Positions 1 to 7,962 are shown, numbered from the stretch's first letter. The stretch: 32,582 nt of DNA from an uncultured Demequina sp. (GCF_913055775.1 NZ_CAJXJX010000015.1:1-32582); one strand, 5' to 3'. A program made the numbers and translations. The notes: generated by a model from the sequence alone, not told the origin.

Positions 1-2
1 GC

Positions 3-1001
3 GAGCACGTGCCGGTATGGCCGTTCTACGTGGTGACGACGGTGAACGCCGTCGCCGCCACCATCGCTGGAGCGACCCGCATGGCCGTGGTCGGCCGCAT
101 CCTCCCGCCTGAGCTCATCTCTCGCGCCACCGCCCTCAACGGCATCGGCTTCGGCACCCAGCTCACGGTGGGCCCCGCGCTCGCCGGCGTGCTCGCCGCG
201 AGCATCGGCCTCGCCTGGACCTTCGCGATCGACGCCGTGCTGTTCACCGCCGGGTTCCTGGGCGTGTGGATGCTGCCTCGACTGCCGCGCCTCGGCGAGC
301 GGGTCGCCGCGGGCTGGCCCGTCCTGCGCGAGGGCTTCGGCTTCCTGCGCCGCGCGCCCAATATCCGCATGAGCTTCATCGTCGACATCGTCGCCATGAC
401 CTTCGGCCGGCCCTACGTGATCTTCCCTGCGCTGGGCGCGACCGTGATCGGCGGAGGAGCGCTGACGGTCGGAGCGCTGACGGCCGCCGGCGCCATCGGG
501 ACGGTCCTCGTCAGCCTGTTCTCCGGCTTCGTGGCCCGTGTCCACCTGCACGGGGTCGCGATCGCGCGGGCGATCTCGGTCTTCGGCGCATTCGTGGTGG
601 TGTTCGGCATCGTCGTGGCGGTGACGGCCGCGACCGGTCACGACGCGCAGGCCGGCTGGGGCGGGATCGCCTGGCCTGCGCTGATTCTGTGCTCGCTCAC
701 GCTCGCGGGCATGGGGGCCTCGGACGAGGTCAGCGCGATCTTCCGGCAGACCATGACCATCAAGGCGGCGCCGGACAAGATGCGCGGCCGCCTTCAGGGC
801 GTGTTCGTGGTGGTCGTCACGGGAGGGCCTCGGCTGGGCGACATGTACGCCGGCGTCCTCGCGACCGCGGTCGCGCTGTGGTTCCCGCCGCTGCTGGGCG
901 GGCTGGTGATCATCGCCCTGATCGCGGTCGTCACGCGCATCCGGCGTTCGCGCACCGGCGAGACGTTCCGCCAGTACGACGACCGCCACCCGGTGCCGTA
1001 G
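3..1001 (+). CDS. MFS transporter, C-terminal part (5' truncated by window edge)
   Basis: The reading frame is already open at the left edge (codons from base 3 read E-H-V-P-V-W), so the N-terminus lies outside the window. About 330 residues remain, rich in hydrophobic helices separated by short basic loops (for example a cluster near residues 90-115). The stretch ATRMAVVGRILPPE followed by ALNGIGFGTQLTVGPALAG is typical of MFS_3/EntS-like exporters, in which TM5 carries a GPxxxG motif. Such proteins export small molecules across the cytoplasmic membrane by proton antiport; the substrate cannot be read from sequence. The gene ends at TAG 999-1001 and is convergent with trmL, with 15 bp between them and no clear terminator. 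The family call is firm, the subfamily tentative. Confidence 0.8.
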   Translation, partial: EHVPVWPFYVVTTVNAVAATIAGATRMAVVGRILPPELISRATALNGIGFGTQLTVGPALAGVLAASIGLAWTFAIDAVLFTAGFLGVWMLPRLPRLGERVAAGWPVLREGFGFLRRAPNIRMSFIVDIVAMTFGRPYVIFPALGATVIGGGALTVGALTAAGAIGTVLVSLFSGFVARVHLHGVAIARAISVFGAFVVVFGIVVAVTAATGHDAQAGWGGIAWPALILCSLTLAGMGASDEVSAIFRQTMTIKAAPDKMRGRLQGVFVVVVTGGPRLGDMYAGVLATAVALWFPPLLGGLVIIALIAVVTRIRRSRTGETFRQYDDRHPVP

Positions 1002-1016
1002 CGCGCGGGCGGAGGG

Positions 1017-1484
1017 CTACGCGGTGAAGCCCATCTGCCTCCACGCCTCGTAGGTCACGAGGGCGGCGGCGTTGGAGAGATTGAGCGACCGGCGTCCCGG
1101 CAGCATCGGGATCACGACGGTGTCGGTGACGCGTCGGTGAGCGAGGACCTCCTCGGGAAGCCCCGTGGGCTCCGGCCCGAACAGCAGCAGGTCGTCGCTG
1201 CGGTACGCGATGTCCGAGTAGGTCGTCGATCCCCCCGCGGTGTACGCGAAGACCCGGGAGTCCGGCATCGTCTCGAGCAGCGCATCGAGGGACGGGTGTA
1301 CCGTCACGGATGCGAGGTCGTGGTAGTCCAGGCCCGCGCGGCGCAGTCGCGGCTCCGACAGGTCGAAGCCGAGCGGCTCGATGAGGTGCAGCGGGGAACC
1401 GGAGACGGCCGAGAGTCGAATGGCCGCGCCGGTGTTCTGAGGGATGCGAGGCTCGAAGAACACGACATGCGGCGCAGCGGACAT
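1017..1484 (-). CDS. trmL: tRNA (cytidine(34)-2'-O)-methyltransferase, TrmL/YibK-type SPOUT enzyme
   Basis: 155 aa, the usual size for YibK-type SpoU methyltransferases. All three SPOUT motifs are visible: PQNTGAAIRL (residues 15-24), LLFGPEPTGLPEE (100-112) and the C-terminal knot IPMLPGRRSLNLSNAAALV (125-143), which forms the AdoMet-binding trefoil knot. The family 2'-O-methylates the wobble nucleotide of tRNA-Leu isoacceptors, supporting decoding. A CAGGAT box lies exactly 6 nt before the ATG, so the mRNA may be leaderless. Its stop faces the MFS stop, and 28 bp separate its start from the upstream pentapeptide gene on the same strand, so co-transcription is also possible. A generic SpoU rRNA/tRNA methyltransferase is the only real alternative. 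Confidence 0.9.
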   Translation of the reverse strand: MSAAPHVVFFEPRIPQNTGAAIRLSAVSGSPLHLIEPLGFDLSEPRLRRAGLDYHDLASVTVHPSLDALLETMPDSRVFAYTAGGSTTYSDIAYRSDDLLLFGPEPTGLPEEVLAHRRVTDTVVIPMLPGRRSLNLSNAAALVTYEAWRQMGFTA

Positions 1485-1512
1485 GCGCCCATCCTGTCAG
1501 GCTCCGGGTGCT

Positions 1513-2181
1513 TCAGTCGTCGACCTGGATGCCCAGACGCCGTGCGAGCGCCGGCCCCAGCACGGCGAGCTGCAAAGGTGAGATCGTCGCGCCGCGCAGC
1601 CCGCCGGCATCGTCGACGTCGTCGATTTCCAGACCGCGCAGGTCGACATCGCTCATGGTCGCGCCACGGACGGTGACCGAGGAGGCCGAGCAGCCCTCGA
1701 ACGCCACCCGGACAAGTTCCGCGTCGGCGAGGTCGAGATCCTCGAACACGCAGTTCGAGAACAGCACGTCCTCGAGTCGCGCACCGCGGAGGTTGACGAA
1801 GCCCCAGCGGCAGCCGTCGACGCTCATCTGCTCCCACCGGCTGCCGTGCAAGGTCGCCGCGCCGATGCGCGAGCGGCTGATGGTGCCCCGTCGCCACCGG
1901 GACGCGGGCGCCTCGAGCAGCGAGGCGCCGAGTCCGTCGAGCAGGCAGCCGGAGAACTCGACCTCGTCGAGTCGTGCCCCGTCCAGGGTCGTTCCCGTCA
2001 GGTCGCACTCGATGAACGAGCCGGGGAGGCTGCGGCCCGCGAGGTCCAGGCGGCTGAGGTCCATGCCCGTGAGGTCGAGGCTGTCGAAGGGCGGGCCCTC
2101 GTCGAGGTCCAGGTCATCCGCTTCGATCAGTCCCCGGAGCGTCACGGGCGCGACCCGCGGCTCAGCTGGCTTGGCCGTCAT
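1513..2181 (-). CDS. Pentapeptide repeat protein
   Basis: 222 aa from ATG 2181. A GTG at 2184 is also in frame, but the box TACCGT sits exactly 6 nt before the ATG, which favours a leaderless start at the ATG. From about residue 35 to 190 the sequence follows the five-residue A(D/N)Lxx pattern: LDLTGMDLSRLDLAG, CDLTGTTLDGARLDEVEFSGC, then VNLRGARLEDVLFSNCVFEDLDLADAELV. This pattern forms a right-handed quadrilateral beta-helix. Some relatives (MfpA, Qnr) mimic DNA and protect gyrase; most have no known role, and nothing here is specific for MfpA. The protein ends in a short helical tail (LQLAVLGPALARRLGIQVDD), typical of actinobacterial members. Cytoplasmic; function unknown. Confidence 0.85.
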   Translation of the reverse strand: MTAKPAEPRVAPVTLRGLIEADDLDLDEGPPFDSLDLTGMDLSRLDLAGRSLPGSFIECDLTGTTLDGARLDEVEFSGCLLDGLGASLLEAPASRWRRGTISRSRIGAATLHGSRWEQMSVDGCRWGFVNLRGARLEDVLFSNCVFEDLDLADAELVRVAFEGCSASSVTVRGATMSDVDLRGLEIDDVDDAGGLRGATISPLQLAVLGPALARRLGIQVDD

Positions 2182-2224
2182 CACGCCACGGTACGTGCCG
2201 GGAGCGCGCGAGGTCGAGGGTGCG

Positions 2225-3076
2225 TCAGCGGATCGGGCGCAGCTTGGGCGAGGCGAGAATCGCGACGAAGTGGCCCGCGAGCACGATGGGCGTGACGACG
2301 ACGAGCCCGACGAGCAGCCACCACACGACGGGCGCGCCCACGATCAGTTCGACGATCGCGGCGACCAGGATCAGCTGCGTCATCTCGACCGAGTGATACA
2401 CGCGGTGCAGGGGCACGAGATTGAACGCCTTGCGCGCGAGCGCGAGTCCCGAGCGGTTGATGGTGCGGGCCTCGGCCGAGTCCGGGACGCTGTCCAGCCC
2501 GGTCTTGCTGCGAGCCACGTGGACGGAGTCGTTGAGCGCCTTGTTCAACAGCACCATGCAGCCCAGCAGCGCGCCCAGGGCGAGCGGCAGCGCGTCGTCC
2601 ATCGAGATCGCGAGGGCCGCGCCGAGGGCGATCGGGATGCCACCCTCGGTCGTGTAGTGCGCGACCTTGTCGAGGAACACACCGCGCGGCCCCGAGGTCC
2701 CGCGGACCCGGGCCACCTCGCCGTCGGACGCGTCGACCAGCATCTGCAGCTGCGCGAACACCGCGGCGAGCAGCGGGCCGGCGATCGAGGGGATCAGCAG
2801 CGACAGCGCGGCGAACCAGCCCGTCAGGATGACGCCGATCGTGACCGCGTCCGCCGTCAGGCCCCACGACAGGAACCGGCGGGTGAGGAACGGCGAGACC
2901 TTGCGCCAATAGAGGTCCGCGCTCCAGTGCTCGGCGGTCGCGCGGCTGCGGATCGCGTGAGGCTGACCGAGCGCACGGATCTCCTCGACCGTGACGTCGA
3001 GCCTGCCCAGGCGCGGAGCGGGAACGTCGTCGTCTGCGGAGTGCCCGCTGTCGTGCAGGGGAGCGGGGCTAGGCAT
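2225..3076 (-). CDS. CDP-alcohol phosphatidyltransferase family membrane protein with an altered fourth Asp
   Basis: 283 aa with a soluble N-terminus of about 60 residues and then several membrane segments (about 75-112, 145-175, 225-270). The CDP-alcohol phosphotransferase signature D1xxD2GxxARx8GxxxD3xxxD4 is at residues 115-140: D115, D118, G119, A122, R123, G132 and D136 are present, but the fourth position is His140 (LDKVAHY). In characterised members D4 is the proposed general base. The family joins a CDP-activated lipid or alcohol to a second alcohol, as in phospholipid headgroup synthesis; the substrate cannot be assigned here. TATCCT lies 7 nt before the ATG, so the mRNA is probably leaderless. 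Divergent from the ABC exporter gene. Confidence 0.82.
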   Translation of the reverse strand: MPSPAPLHDSGHSADDDVPAPRLGRLDVTVEEIRALGQPHAIRSRATAEHWSADLYWRKVSPFLTRRFLSWGLTADAVTIGVILTGWFAALSLLIPSIAGPLLAAVFAQLQMLVDASDGEVARVRGTSGPRGVFLDKVAHYTTEGGIPIALGAALAISMDDALPLALGALLGCMVLLNKALNDSVHVARSKTGLDSVPDSAEARTINRSGLALARKAFNLVPLHRVYHSVEMTQLILVAAIVELIVGAPVVWWLLVGLVVVTPIVLAGHFVAILASPKLRPIR

Positions 3077-3167
3077 GCCGCTCAGGATATCAAGGGGCGC
3101 TCGACGCCGGTCGCTCCCCGCCGGTCGGCACGAGCTGGCGCAGTCGCGCCCGGACTACCCTGGCGCC
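3077..3167. promoter_or_regulatory. Divergent promoter region, both transcripts probably leaderless
   Basis: This 91-bp gap holds two outward-facing -10 boxes. On the minus strand TATCCT (3084-3089) is 7 nt from the phosphatidyltransferase ATG. On the plus strand TACCCT (3156-3161) is 6 nt from the ABC exporter ATG. Both spacings put the +1 at or next to the A of ATG, and neither gene has a Shine-Dalgarno sequence. Clear -35 hexamers are not visible. Confidence 0.6.
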
Positions 3168-5069
3168 ATGAGTCTTCCCGCCCCTCCCGGTTCCCGCCGC
3201 GCCGCGCTGGGCGGCGGTCACGGGCGCGGCGTCTCGGGCCGTGACGAGGCGGCACAGCGCGCTCGCAATGCGGAGGCTCCCGACATCCCGCACCTGTGGC
3301 GCCGGGTCCTCGAGCTCTTCCGCCCCTATCGGGCGCGCCTGGGGCTCACCGCAGCGCTCGTCATCGTGACCGCCACGGCCGGAGTGATCCCGCCGCTCGT
3401 CATCGAGCGCATCTTCGACGACGCGCTGTTCCCGCCGGGCGCGGAAGGCCCGAACCTCGCGCTTCTCGCCGAGCTGGTCGCCCTCGTCGTGATCATCTTC
3501 CTGGCGACGGCAGCGCTCGGCGTGTGGCAGACCTATGTGACGTCGTCGGTCGGCAACCGTGTCACCGGCGACCTGCGGATGCAGCTGTTCGACCGCCTGC
3601 AGGCGATGGACCTCGCGTTCTTCACGCGCACCAAGACCGGGGTGATCCAGTCGCGGCTCCAGAATGACGTCGGGGGAGTGTCCGGCGTCCTCACCACGTT
3701 CGTGTCGTCGATCGTCGGCAACTCGGTGACGGTGATCGCGTCGCTGGTGGCGATGATCGTGCTCGACTGGCGTCTGACGATTGTGGCCGTCGTGATGATG
3801 CCCCTGCTGGTGATGGTCCAACGCCGGGTGGGGCAGATCCGGGCCCGGCTCGCGTCGCGCACGCAGGAGTCGCTGTCGGAGATGACGGCGATCACCCAGG
3901 AGACGCTGTCGGTGAGCGGGATCCTGCTGTCGAAGGTCTACAACCGGCAGCGCCTGGAGTCGCAGCGCTACGCGGACGAGAACGCGAACCAAGTGGGCCT
4001 GCAGGTGCGCCTGTCGATGTCCGGACAGTGGTTCTTCGGGCTCGTCACGGTCATCATGAGCTCCGTGCCGGCCATGATCTACCTCGTGGCGGGCGTGCTC
4101 ATCGCCCGCGCGAGCGGTCAGGGCCTGGACCCGACCATCACGGCCGGCACGATCGTCGCGTTCACCGCGATCCAGGGCCGGCTGCTGTTCCCGCTGATGG
4201 CCCTCATGCGCGTCGCTCTCGAGGTGCAGACGTCGCGCGCGCTGTTCGCGCGCATCTTCGAGTATCTCGACTTGGAGCCGGCGATCCAGGATGCGGCCGA
4301 TGCGCGGGACGCATCCGCAGCCCCCGGACCCATGGGGCGGGTCGAGTTTCGCGACGTCACCTTCCGCTACCCCGGGGCCGATGCGGGTGCTCGGCCCACG
4401 CTCGACGGCGTCTCCTTCGTGGCGCAGCCCGGGCAGACCGTCGCGTTCGTGGGGCCGTCGGGGGCGGGCAAGACCACCCTGGTCTATCTCGCCGCGCGCC
4501 TCCACGAGGCTTCGGACGGCGCCGTGCTGTTCGCCGGAGCGGACGTGCGCGATCTCACTCACGAATCGGTGGTCGACCGTGTGGGAGTCGTGACCCAGGA
4601 GACCTACCTCTTCCACGCGAGCATCGCCGAGAACCTCCGCTACGCCAGGCCCGACGCCACGGACGAGGAGCTCGTCGAGGCCTGCCGGGCGGCGAACATC
4701 CACGACCAGATCGAGCGCTTCGAGCACGGCTACGACACGATCGTGGGCGAGCGCGGCTACCGGCTCTCAGGAGGGGAGAAGCAGCGCATCGCGATCGCGC
4801 GCGTGCTCCTCAAGGACCCGCCCGTGCTGCTGCTCGACGAGGCCACCAGCGCGCTCGACACGGTGAGCGAGCGCGTGGTGCAGGCTGCTCTCGACCGTGC
4901 TGCGGAAGGGCGCACCACGCTGGTGGTCGCGCACCGGCTGTCGACGGTCGCGGATGCTGACGTCATCCACGTGGTCGACGGCGGACGCATCGTCGAGTCC
5001 GGGACCGCCGCAGCGCTCGCGGCAGCCGGGGGGCTGTTCGCGGAGCTCGCCCAGCGCCAGCTCGCCTAG
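3168..5069 (+). CDS. ABC exporter, fused transmembrane and ATPase half-transporter
   Basis: 633 aa from ATG 3168. The open frame extends further upstream, but that part would overlap the divergent gene, and the TACCCT box 6 nt before this ATG supports the start. Residues about 45-345 form a six-helix type-1 exporter domain. The ATPase domain has Walker A GPSGAGKTT (429-437), signature LSGGE (533-537), Walker B LLLDEATSALD (554-564) and the H-loop His in VAHRLS (589). All catalytic residues are intact. The architecture is that of MsbA/LmrA-like half-transporters, which work as dimers and export lipids, peptides or drugs; the substrate is not predictable. A Gly/Arg-rich cytoplasmic tail of about 35 residues precedes TM1. 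A TTCG/CGAA-loop terminator follows. Confidence 0.9.
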   Translation: MSLPAPPGSRRAALGGGHGRGVSGRDEAAQRARNAEAPDIPHLWRRVLELFRPYRARLGLTAALVIVTATAGVIPPLVIERIFDDALFPPGAEGPNLALLAELVALVVIIFLATAALGVWQTYVTSSVGNRVTGDLRMQLFDRLQAMDLAFFTRTKTGVIQSRLQNDVGGVSGVLTTFVSSIVGNSVTVIASLVAMIVLDWRLTIVAVVMMPLLVMVQRRVGQIRARLASRTQESLSEMTAITQETLSVSGILLSKVYNRQRLESQRYADENANQVGLQVRLSMSGQWFFGLVTVIMSSVPAMIYLVAGVLIARASGQGLDPTITAGTIVAFTAIQGRLLFPLMALMRVALEVQTSRALFARIFEYLDLEPAIQDAADARDASAAPGPMGRVEFRDVTFRYPGADAGARPTLDGVSFVAQPGQTVAFVGPSGAGKTTLVYLAARLHEASDGAVLFAGADVRDLTHESVVDRVGVVTQETYLFHASIAENLRYARPDATDEELVEACRAANIHDQIERFEHGYDTIVGERGYRLSGGEKQRIAIARVLLKDPPVLLLDEATSALDTVSERVVQAALDRAAEGRTTLVVAHRLSTVADADVIHVVDGGRIVESGTAAALAAAGGLFAELAQRQLA

Positions 5070-5098
5070 CCACGGTGGCGCCGGCTGTACGGAACGCG

Positions 5099-5133
5099 AA
5101 AGCGGGACCGGACCCGAAGGTCCGATCCCGCTT
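5099..5133. terminator. Bidirectional intrinsic terminator
   Basis: A 13-bp stem (5102-5114 with 5119-5131, one G-T wobble) closes on a CGAA tetraloop in the plus sense, TTCG in the minus sense. It is flanked by AAA (5099-5101) and TT. It lies between the convergent ABC exporter gene and the small Cys-rich peptide gene and can serve both. The tail is longer on the minus strand (TTT). Confidence 0.85.
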
Positions 5134-5155
5134 CCGTCTCGAAGTGCGAGGTCGA

Positions 5156-5260
5156 CTAGTTGCCGCAGCCGCAGCTGCCGCCGCAGCACCCTCCGGTGCT
5201 CTCGGTCGCAGGCGCCTGAGCGTCCTTGTCGATCAGGTCGATGTTCTGCTTCTCAGCCAT
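5156..5260 (-). CDS. 34-aa cysteine-rich peptide ending GGCCGGSCGCGN
   Basis: A short frame with strong signals: ATG at 5260 is preceded by CGGGAGG with a 5-nt spacer, TAG is at 5156-5158, and a strong terminator follows. The peptide has a polar N-terminal half (MAEKQNIDLIDKDAQ), a short PATEST linker and a Gly/Cys tail with Cys spaced CCxxxCxC, then Asn. A possible -10 (TACGCT, 5310-5315, minus) would give a leader of about 43 nt; alternatively it is the last gene after the M13 peptidase. The tail could bind a soft metal or Fe-S cluster, or be the core of a modified peptide whose leader is the acidic half. No maturation enzyme (YcaO, LanM, radical SAM) is in the window. Function unknown; that it is a gene is well supported. 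Confidence 0.75.
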   Translation of the reverse strand: MAEKQNIDLIDKDAQAPATESTGGCCGGSCGCGN

Positions 5261-5334
5261 ACGTGCCTCCCGGGGTCTCGGCGACAGCGCCACCACGGCG
5301 CCTGATGCCAGCGTAACCCGGGAGCGCAAGCCCT

Positions 5335-5348
5335 CCGCGCATCGGCCC
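5335..5348 (-). repeat. Intergenic repeat copy, near-consensus
   Basis: CCGCGCATCGGCCC on the plus strand, matching the minus-strand consensus GCCGATGCGCGGGC in its first 12 positions. It lies between the small Cys-rich gene and the M13 peptidase stop codon. Confidence 0.6.
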
Positions 5349-5365
5349 TGTTCTGTGGACGGGGC

Positions 5366-7303
5366 CTACCAGATGCCCACGCGCTGCTCGGGGGCGAGCC
5401 AGAGCTCGTCCTCCTCGGTCACCTCGAACGCGTCGTACCAGGCGTTCATGTTGCGCACGATGCCGTTGACGCGGAACTCGGACGGTGAGTGCGGGTCGGT
5501 CGACAGGCGGGTGATGAGCGCCTCCGAGCGGGTCTTCATGCGCTCGGTGAGCGCGTAGCCGATGAAGAAGCGCTGCGTCGCCGTGAGGCCGTCCACCTCG
5601 GGTGCCTCGGCGATGGGGTGGCCCAGCGCGATCTCGTAGGCCTTGAGCGCGATCTCGACGCCCGCGAGGTCGCCGATGTTCTCGCCGATGGTGAGCGCGC
5701 CGTTGACGTGGTGCGAGCCGTCGAGCTGCTTGGGGGAGTAGCCGTCGTACTGCTCGATGAGCGCCTGGGTGCGCTCGGTGAAGGCCGCGCGGTCCTCCTC
5801 GGTCCACCAGTCCTCGAGGGCGCCGGTGCCGTTGTACTTCGAGCCCTGGTCGTCGAAGCCGTGGCCGATCTCGTGGCCGATCACCGAGCCGATGCCGCCG
5901 TAGTTCACGGCATCGTCTGCGTCGGGGTGGAAGAACGGCGGCTGCAGGATCGCTGCCGGAAAGACGATCTCGTTCGCCATGGGCAGGTAGTACGCGTTGA
6001 CGGTCTGCGGCGTCATCAGCCACTCGGTGCGGTCCACGGGCTTGCCGATCTTGGACCACTCCCAGTCCTCCTCGAAGGCCGATGCGGAGCGCACGTTGGC
6101 GAGCAGATCCTCGCTGGTCACGGCGAGGCCCGTGTAGTCGCGCCACTTCTCGGGGTAGCCGATCTTGGGCGTGAACTGCGCGAGCTTGTCCAGCGCGCGC
6201 TGCTGCGTCGCAGGCGTCATCCACGCGAGACCGGAGATGGACTGGCGGTAGGCCTCGATGAGGTTCGCGACAAGCGCGTCCATCTTCTCCTTGTAGTCCG
6301 GCGGGAAGTGCTCCTTGACGTACTCCTGGCCCACGAGCTCGCCCGCGACGGCCTCGACGAAGCCCACGCCGCGCTTCCAGCGCTTGCGCTGCTCGGTGGC
6401 GCCGGACAGCACGGTGCCGTAGAAGTCGAAGTTCGCCTTCGAAATCTCCTCCGTGAGGTACGGCGCGCGCGAGCTGACGATGCGCCACCGCAGGTAGGCC
6501 TTCCACTCTTCGACAGCGGTCTCCTGCCACAGCGCCGCGAGACCCTCGAAGAAGCTGGGCTCGGAGGCGATCAGCAGGTGGTGAGCGGCCTCGGGCATCT
6601 CGATTGCCTGGGCCCACGCGCGCCAGGGGTAGCCGGAGGCGCTCTCGGTGAGCGCCGTGAGCGTGGTCGGGTTGTGGGTGAGCTCGGCCTCGCGGGTCTT
6701 CACGACGTCCCAGTGGTGGCCGGCGAGGGCGGTCTCGAGCGCCATGATCGACGCGCCCGTGAACTCGATGCCGGTCAGCTCCGCCATGCGGTCGATGTGG
6801 GCGACGTACTTCTCGCGCGTCTCGGCGTGCACGTCCTCGCGGTAGTAGGCCTCGTCCGGAAGGCCCAGGCCGCTCTGGGACAGGTAGACCACGTTGCTGT
6901 CCGGGGCGTTCTTGTCCGCGAACACGTAGTAGCCGATGGGGCCGCCCACGCCCGCGCGCTGCAGCACGCCGCTGGCCGCCGCGAGGGCCTCCGCGTCCGC
7001 CGCGTCCTCCACCAGCTGCAGGTCCGCGTCGAGCGGCTCCGTGCCCAGCCGGGCGAGCTGCTCGACGTCCATGAAGCTCGCGTACAGCGCCCCGATGATG
7101 TCGTGCTCGTCTGCCGCCTCGATGATGCGACGGGTGTGCTTCTCCGCCTCATCCCTCAGGGTGTAGAAGCTGCCGTCCGCCGCGCGGTCGTCGGGGATGA
7201 CGTGCTCGTCCTCCCACGGACCGCTCACGTAGCGGAAGAAGTCGTCGCCGGGGCGGACGCTGGGGGAGAACTCGGACTGGTCGATGCCGGAGTGAAGAGC
7301 CAT
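5366..7303 (-). CDS. pepO: M13 family zinc metallopeptidase (PepO/neprilysin-like)
   Basis: 645 aa, the normal length for bacterial M13 enzymes. The HExxH zinc site is HEIGH at 477-481 inside IGHEIGHGFDDQG. The third ligand is E541 in GENIGDLAG, 64 residues on, as in neprilysin. NAYY (about 433-436), the substrate-binding motif, and the C-terminal WLAPEQRVGIW are also present. The N-terminal half is the Peptidase_M13_N lid. There is no signal peptide or TM helix, so it is probably a cytoplasmic oligoendopeptidase that trims peptides, unlike animal neprilysins. TAGGGT is 6 nt before the ATG, consistent with leaderless expression. Divergent from rpiB and upstream of the Cys-rich peptide gene on the same strand (105-bp gap). 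Confidence 0.93.
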   Translation of the reverse strand: MALHSGIDQSEFSPSVRPGDDFFRYVSGPWEDEHVIPDDRAADGSFYTLRDEAEKHTRRIIEAADEHDIIGALYASFMDVEQLARLGTEPLDADLQLVEDAADAEALAAASGVLQRAGVGGPIGYYVFADKNAPDSNVVYLSQSGLGLPDEAYYREDVHAETREKYVAHIDRMAELTGIEFTGASIMALETALAGHHWDVVKTREAELTHNPTTLTALTESASGYPWRAWAQAIEMPEAAHHLLIASEPSFFEGLAALWQETAVEEWKAYLRWRIVSSRAPYLTEEISKANFDFYGTVLSGATEQRKRWKRGVGFVEAVAGELVGQEYVKEHFPPDYKEKMDALVANLIEAYRQSISGLAWMTPATQQRALDKLAQFTPKIGYPEKWRDYTGLAVTSEDLLANVRSASAFEEDWEWSKIGKPVDRTEWLMTPQTVNAYYLPMANEIVFPAAILQPPFFHPDADDAVNYGGIGSVIGHEIGHGFDDQGSKYNGTGALEDWWTEEDRAAFTERTQALIEQYDGYSPKQLDGSHHVNGALTIGENIGDLAGVEIALKAYEIALGHPIAEAPEVDGLTATQRFFIGYALTERMKTRSEALITRLSTDPHSPSEFRVNGIVRNMNAWYDAFEVTEEDELWLAPEQRVGIW

Positions 7304-7395
7304 GAAATCACCCTAGGGGGACCGCGGGGACCCGTCTCGCCGGTTTCGCTCAGGGCGAGGACGCCACGGGCGCCCGTCCCTGGCAGGATGGAGAC
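7304..7395. promoter_or_regulatory. Divergent promoter region between the M13 peptidase gene and rpiB
   Basis: Minus strand: TAGGGT (7310-7315), 6 nt from the peptidase ATG. Plus strand: CAGGAT (7384-7389), 6 nt from the rpiB ATG. The intervening GGAGAC could also act as a Shine-Dalgarno sequence for rpiB. No convincing -35 or operator is seen. Confidence 0.5.
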
Positions 7396-7845
7396 ATGCG
7401 CATCCACATCGCCGCCGATCACGCGGGCTTCGAGCTCAAGGAGCACCTGAAGTCCCACTTCGCCGCCGCTGGTCACGACGTGGTCGACCACGGCAACCAG
7501 GAGTACGACGCGCAGGACGACTATCCGTCGTTCTGCATCGCCGCGGCCGAGGCCGTGCGAGTCCAGCCCGACACGCTGGGCATCGTCATCGGAGGCTCGG
7601 GCAACGGCGAGCAGCTCGCCGCGAACCGGGTGAAGGGCATCCGCGCCGCGCTGATCTGGTCCGTCGAGACCGCGAAGCTCGCGCGCCAGCACAACGACGC
7701 CCAGGTGGGGTCGCTGGGCGGTCGCATGCACACGCTCGAGGAGGCGACCGCAATCGCGGACGCGTTCATCAGCGAGCCCTTCAGTGGCGACGAGCGCCAC
7801 CAGCGCCGCATCGACGAGATGTCGCGCTACGAGCAGCGACGCTGA
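7396..7845 (+). CDS. rpiB: Ribose-5-phosphate isomerase B, actinobacterial type
   Basis: 149 aa, typical RpiB/LacAB length. It interconverts ribose 5-phosphate and ribulose 5-phosphate in the non-oxidative pentose phosphate pathway, as a cytoplasmic dimer. AADHAGFELK (6-15) and ARQHNDAQVGSLGGR (about 95-109) are the phosphate and substrate loops. The catalytic loop reads IGGSGNGEQLAANRVKGIRA (65-84). As in the Mycobacterium tuberculosis enzyme, the E. coli catalytic Cys is replaced by Ser and the base is expected to be Glu72. The gene is preceded by CAGGAT-GGAGAC, which can be read as a -10 or as a Shine-Dalgarno sequence. An imperfect inverted repeat follows downstream. Confidence 0.95.
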   Translation: MRIHIAADHAGFELKEHLKSHFAAAGHDVVDHGNQEYDAQDDYPSFCIAAAEAVRVQPDTLGIVIGGSGNGEQLAANRVKGIRAALIWSVETAKLARQHNDAQVGSLGGRMHTLEEATAIADAFISEPFSGDERHQRRIDEMSRYEQRR

Positions 7846-7857
7846 AGCGCTGACCCA

Positions 7858-7871
7858 GCCCGCGCATCGGC
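7858..7871 (-). repeat. Intergenic repeat copy, exact core
   Basis: Exact GCCGATGCGCGGGC on the minus strand, 12 bp after the rpiB stop. The match continues into GGGCCGATGCGCGGGCTGGG followed by TCAG on the minus strand (7850-7873), nearly identical to the copy at 23277-23300. Confidence 0.85.
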
Positions 7872-7893
7872 CCTCAGCGGGTGCCGCGTCTCG

Positions 7894-7947
7894 TGGAAGG
7901 CATGGAGTGCCGGAATCGAGCACGAAACCGGCAGTCACTGCCTTCCA
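7894..7947. terminator. Imperfect inverted repeat, probable rpiB/GNAT convergent terminator
   Basis: GGAAGGCA (7895-7902) pairs with TGCCTTCC (7939-7946), extended by a T-A pair. After a 5x5 internal mismatch, TGCCGG (7908-7913) pairs with CCGGCA (7928-7933), leaving a 14-nt loop. It sits between the convergent rpiB and acetyltransferase genes. There is no T tract, so a role in termination is inferred. Confidence 0.5.
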
Positions 7948-7962
7948 GGGCGCGCAGACCGG

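Noticed and set aside
2991-3167. 59-codon N-terminal extension of the ABC exporter
   Set aside because: It would overlap the divergent phosphatidyltransferase coding region and the -10 box that precedes ATG 3168.
4290-4390. Repeat-like GCCGATGCG occurrences in the ABC exporter (also near 6080, 14443 and 32525)
   Set aside because: These fall in coding sequence where Ala-Asp-Ala is encoded by the preferred codons GCC GAT GCG, and they lack the right half of the intergenic element.
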